Positions 33,898 to 35,096 of a stretch of DNA of 35,096 nucleotides are shown in pieces. Where the stretch lies: positions 1-35,096 of the forward strand of contig CAYJKB010000018.1 in NCBI GenBank assembly GCA_964370625.1, written 5' to 3'. The position numbers were made by a program, and so were the translations under genes. Positions within the stretch are counted from its first letter, which is position 1, and each line of letters begins with the position of its first letter. Source of the DNA: CAYJKB01 sp964370625 (GTDB taxonomy: Bacteria; Bacillota; Clostridia; Oscillospirales; Butyricicoccaceae). The notes beneath the pieces were generated by a model. The model saw only the letters and a list, made by a program, of their open reading frames with translations, did not search any database and was not told the origin of the DNA.

Positions 33898-34582
33898 TTT
33901 CACTTAAATATTTTTCATACATATCAGGTCTGCGTTCTTTAGTACGTTCTACAGATTGCTCATGTCTCCATTTTACAATATTAGCATGATGACCAGATAA
34001 TAACACAGAAGGGACAGACATATCTTGCCAAACTTCTGGGCGTGTATAATGTGCATGTTCTAAAAGTCCACCAAAATGACTTTCATCTTGGAAGCAATCT
34101 TCATGAGGAAGCACACCCTCTGCCATTCGACAAATAGCATCACTTACACAAAGTGCAGGAAGTTCGCCACCAGTTAACACAAAATCACCAATTGATATTT
34201 CTTCATCTACACAAAGGTCAATAAAACGTTGATCAATCCCCTCGTAATGTCCACAAACTAAAATAATATGTTCTTTTTCAAGAAGTTCAATAGCTTTAGA
34301 TTGTGTAAAAGGTTTACCAGTAGGTGACATTAGAATGGTATGGATTTTTTTATCACTTGTCAAATGTTTATGACATTGATAAAGTGGCTCTGCAAGCATA
34401 ACCATACCACGACTACCACCATACGGAGAATCATCAGCTCGCTTATGTTTATTAAATGCAAAATCACGAATGTTTGTAGCTTTAACATCTATTAAGCCTT
34501 TTTCATGAGCTTTTTTCATAATGCTTTGATTCATATATCCATCAATCATCTCTGGAAATAATGTCATTATATCAATTTTCAT
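33881..34582 (-). CDS. trmD: tRNA (guanine-37-N1)-methyltransferase
   Basis: This protein of about 233 residues methylates G37 next to the anticodon, preventing frameshifts. The SPOUT knot appears in MKIDIMTLFPEM, ADDSPYGGSRGMVM, LVCGHYEGIDQRF, and SIGDFVLTGGELPALCVSDA. The C-terminal EHAHYTRPEVW, conserved in TrmD, follows. The reading frame is open upstream to 34633, but the family start MKIDIMTLFPEM begins at 34582, which is chosen. It overlaps rimM by 11 bp. The last codons run into the terminator shared with pfp. The usual downstream rplS gene is not present here. Confidence 0.96.
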   Translation of the reverse strand: MKIDIMTLFPEMIDGYMNQSIMKKAHEKGLIDVKATNIRDFAFNKHKRADDSPYGGSRGMVMLAEPLYQCHKHLTSDKKIHTILMSPTGKPFTQSKAIELLEKEHIILVCGHYEGIDQRFIDLCVDEEISIGDFVLTGGELPALCVSDAICRMAEGVLPHEDCFQDESHFGGLLEHAHYTRPEVWQDMSVPSVLLSGHHANIVKWRHEQSVERTKERRPDMYEKYLSENKKSK

Positions 34583-35081
34583 TATCGTCAGCCATTCCTT
34601 CAATAGTTTCAACTGTAATAACAGATGTTTCAAAGTTTACATCACGTAAAAATTCATTAACAGCTGGTATTAAATACGTATTTTTACCATTTTCAATTAA
34701 ATATAAATCATTCGCAGGGTTTGGTAATACTTCCTTCAGTGTACCAATATTGCGGTTTTGTCTAATATCAAATACAGTAAGTCCAATTAAATCTTGGATA
34801 AATACTCTATCCTCTGCAAGTTCAATCTCATCACGATTTATATAAAGAACACTTTCTTTAAGTTTTTCAGCTTCATTTATATTATTAATTCCTTCAATTG
34901 AAACAAGCATCATGTTTTTGTGCATTTTCATATCTGAAATTTTAATTTTTTTCTCATTTTTAAGGTAAAATTCATCAAATTCCATGAAAAAATCAGGGCT
35001 ATCACACCAAAGCTGAACTTTAAGCTGTCCATATAAGCCATGAGTATTTACGATTTTACCAATTTCTATGTATTTTTTCAT
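34572..35081 (-). CDS. rimM: Ribosome maturation factor RimM
   Basis: This 169-residue protein assists assembly of the 30S head around S19. The N-terminal RimM domain opens with IEIGKIVNTHGLYGQLKV. The C-terminal PRC-barrel (about 95-169) includes LIGLTVFD, the NPANDLYLIE segment and YLIPAVNEFL. Length is typical. AAGGAG lies at the very edge of the window, just before the ATG. It is translationally coupled to trmD. In most Firmicutes rpsP and an RNA-binding KH protein gene precede it and would lie to the right of this window. Confidence 0.95.
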   Translation of the reverse strand: MKKYIEIGKIVNTHGLYGQLKVQLWCDSPDFFMEFDEFYLKNEKKIKISDMKMHKNMMLVSIEGINNINEAEKLKESVLYINRDEIELAEDRVFIQDLIGLTVFDIRQNRNIGTLKEVLPNPANDLYLIENGKNTYLIPAVNEFLRDVNFETSVITVETIEGMADDNEN

Positions 35082-35096
35082 TATTTATTTCTCCTT

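Overview
The window looks like chromosomal DNA from a low-GC, endospore-forming, anaerobic member of the Firmicutes, most likely class Clostridia. The reasons are the A/T-rich genes with strong GGAGG-type ribosome binding sites, the spore-coat operon cotJABC, an S-layer-homology (SLH) surface protein, pyruvate,phosphate dikinase, a pyrophosphate-type phosphofructokinase, and a molybdenum hydroxylase operon. The genus cannot be fixed from the sequence alone. No rRNA, tRNA, CRISPR array, insertion sequence or prophage is visible, and base composition is even throughout.

Layout. (1) 264-737: a TspO-like membrane protein with its own terminator. (2) 798-8337: a tightly packed operon read to the right. 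It encodes the FAD, [2Fe-2S] and molybdenum subunits of a xanthine-dehydrogenase-family hydroxylase, then a two-domain accessory protein (MocA-like nucleotidyltransferase fused to a THEP1-like P-loop NTPase), then a FecB/FecCD-type ABC transporter. Genes overlap or abut up to the transporter, so one transcript probably makes an enzyme, a cofactor-maturation factor and a metal-oxyanion or metal-chelate importer. (3) 8449-8585: a gene-free stretch with three hairpins and two C-rich tracts, which could be a small regulatory RNA. (4) 8678-9529: a DUF3298-like lipoprotein. (5) 9634-12015, leftward: pcrA helicase. (6) 12424-15045: ppdK. (7) 15098-17088, leftward: a GNAT acetyltransferase, a GntR/FCD regulator and a YfbR-like HD nucleotidase. 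(8) 17389-22590: nifS-nifU, then mfd. (9) 22597-23202, leftward: a LUD-domain protein. (10) 23430-27895: prsA foldase lipoprotein, ylmH S4 RNA-binding protein, and an SLH/X2-module surface protein. (11) 28010-30915, leftward: ACT protein (UPF0735)-hom-lysC, the entry to the aspartate family of amino acids. (12) 31178-32334, leftward: cotJA-cotJB-cotJC. (13) 32594-33844: PPi-type phosphofructokinase. (14) 33881-35081, leftward: rimM-trmD.

Physiology. PPDK together with a PPi-type PFK points to pyrophosphate-linked glycolysis. Sigma-A-type promoters can be placed for several operons. Most of them share a 17-bp spacer and a TGn extended -10. Convergent gene pairs are separated by hairpins, and three of these hairpins share an almost invariant 17-nt core. 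The points most worth following up are the MocA-THEP1 fusion with its transporter, the possible C-rich small RNA, and the repeated hairpin family.
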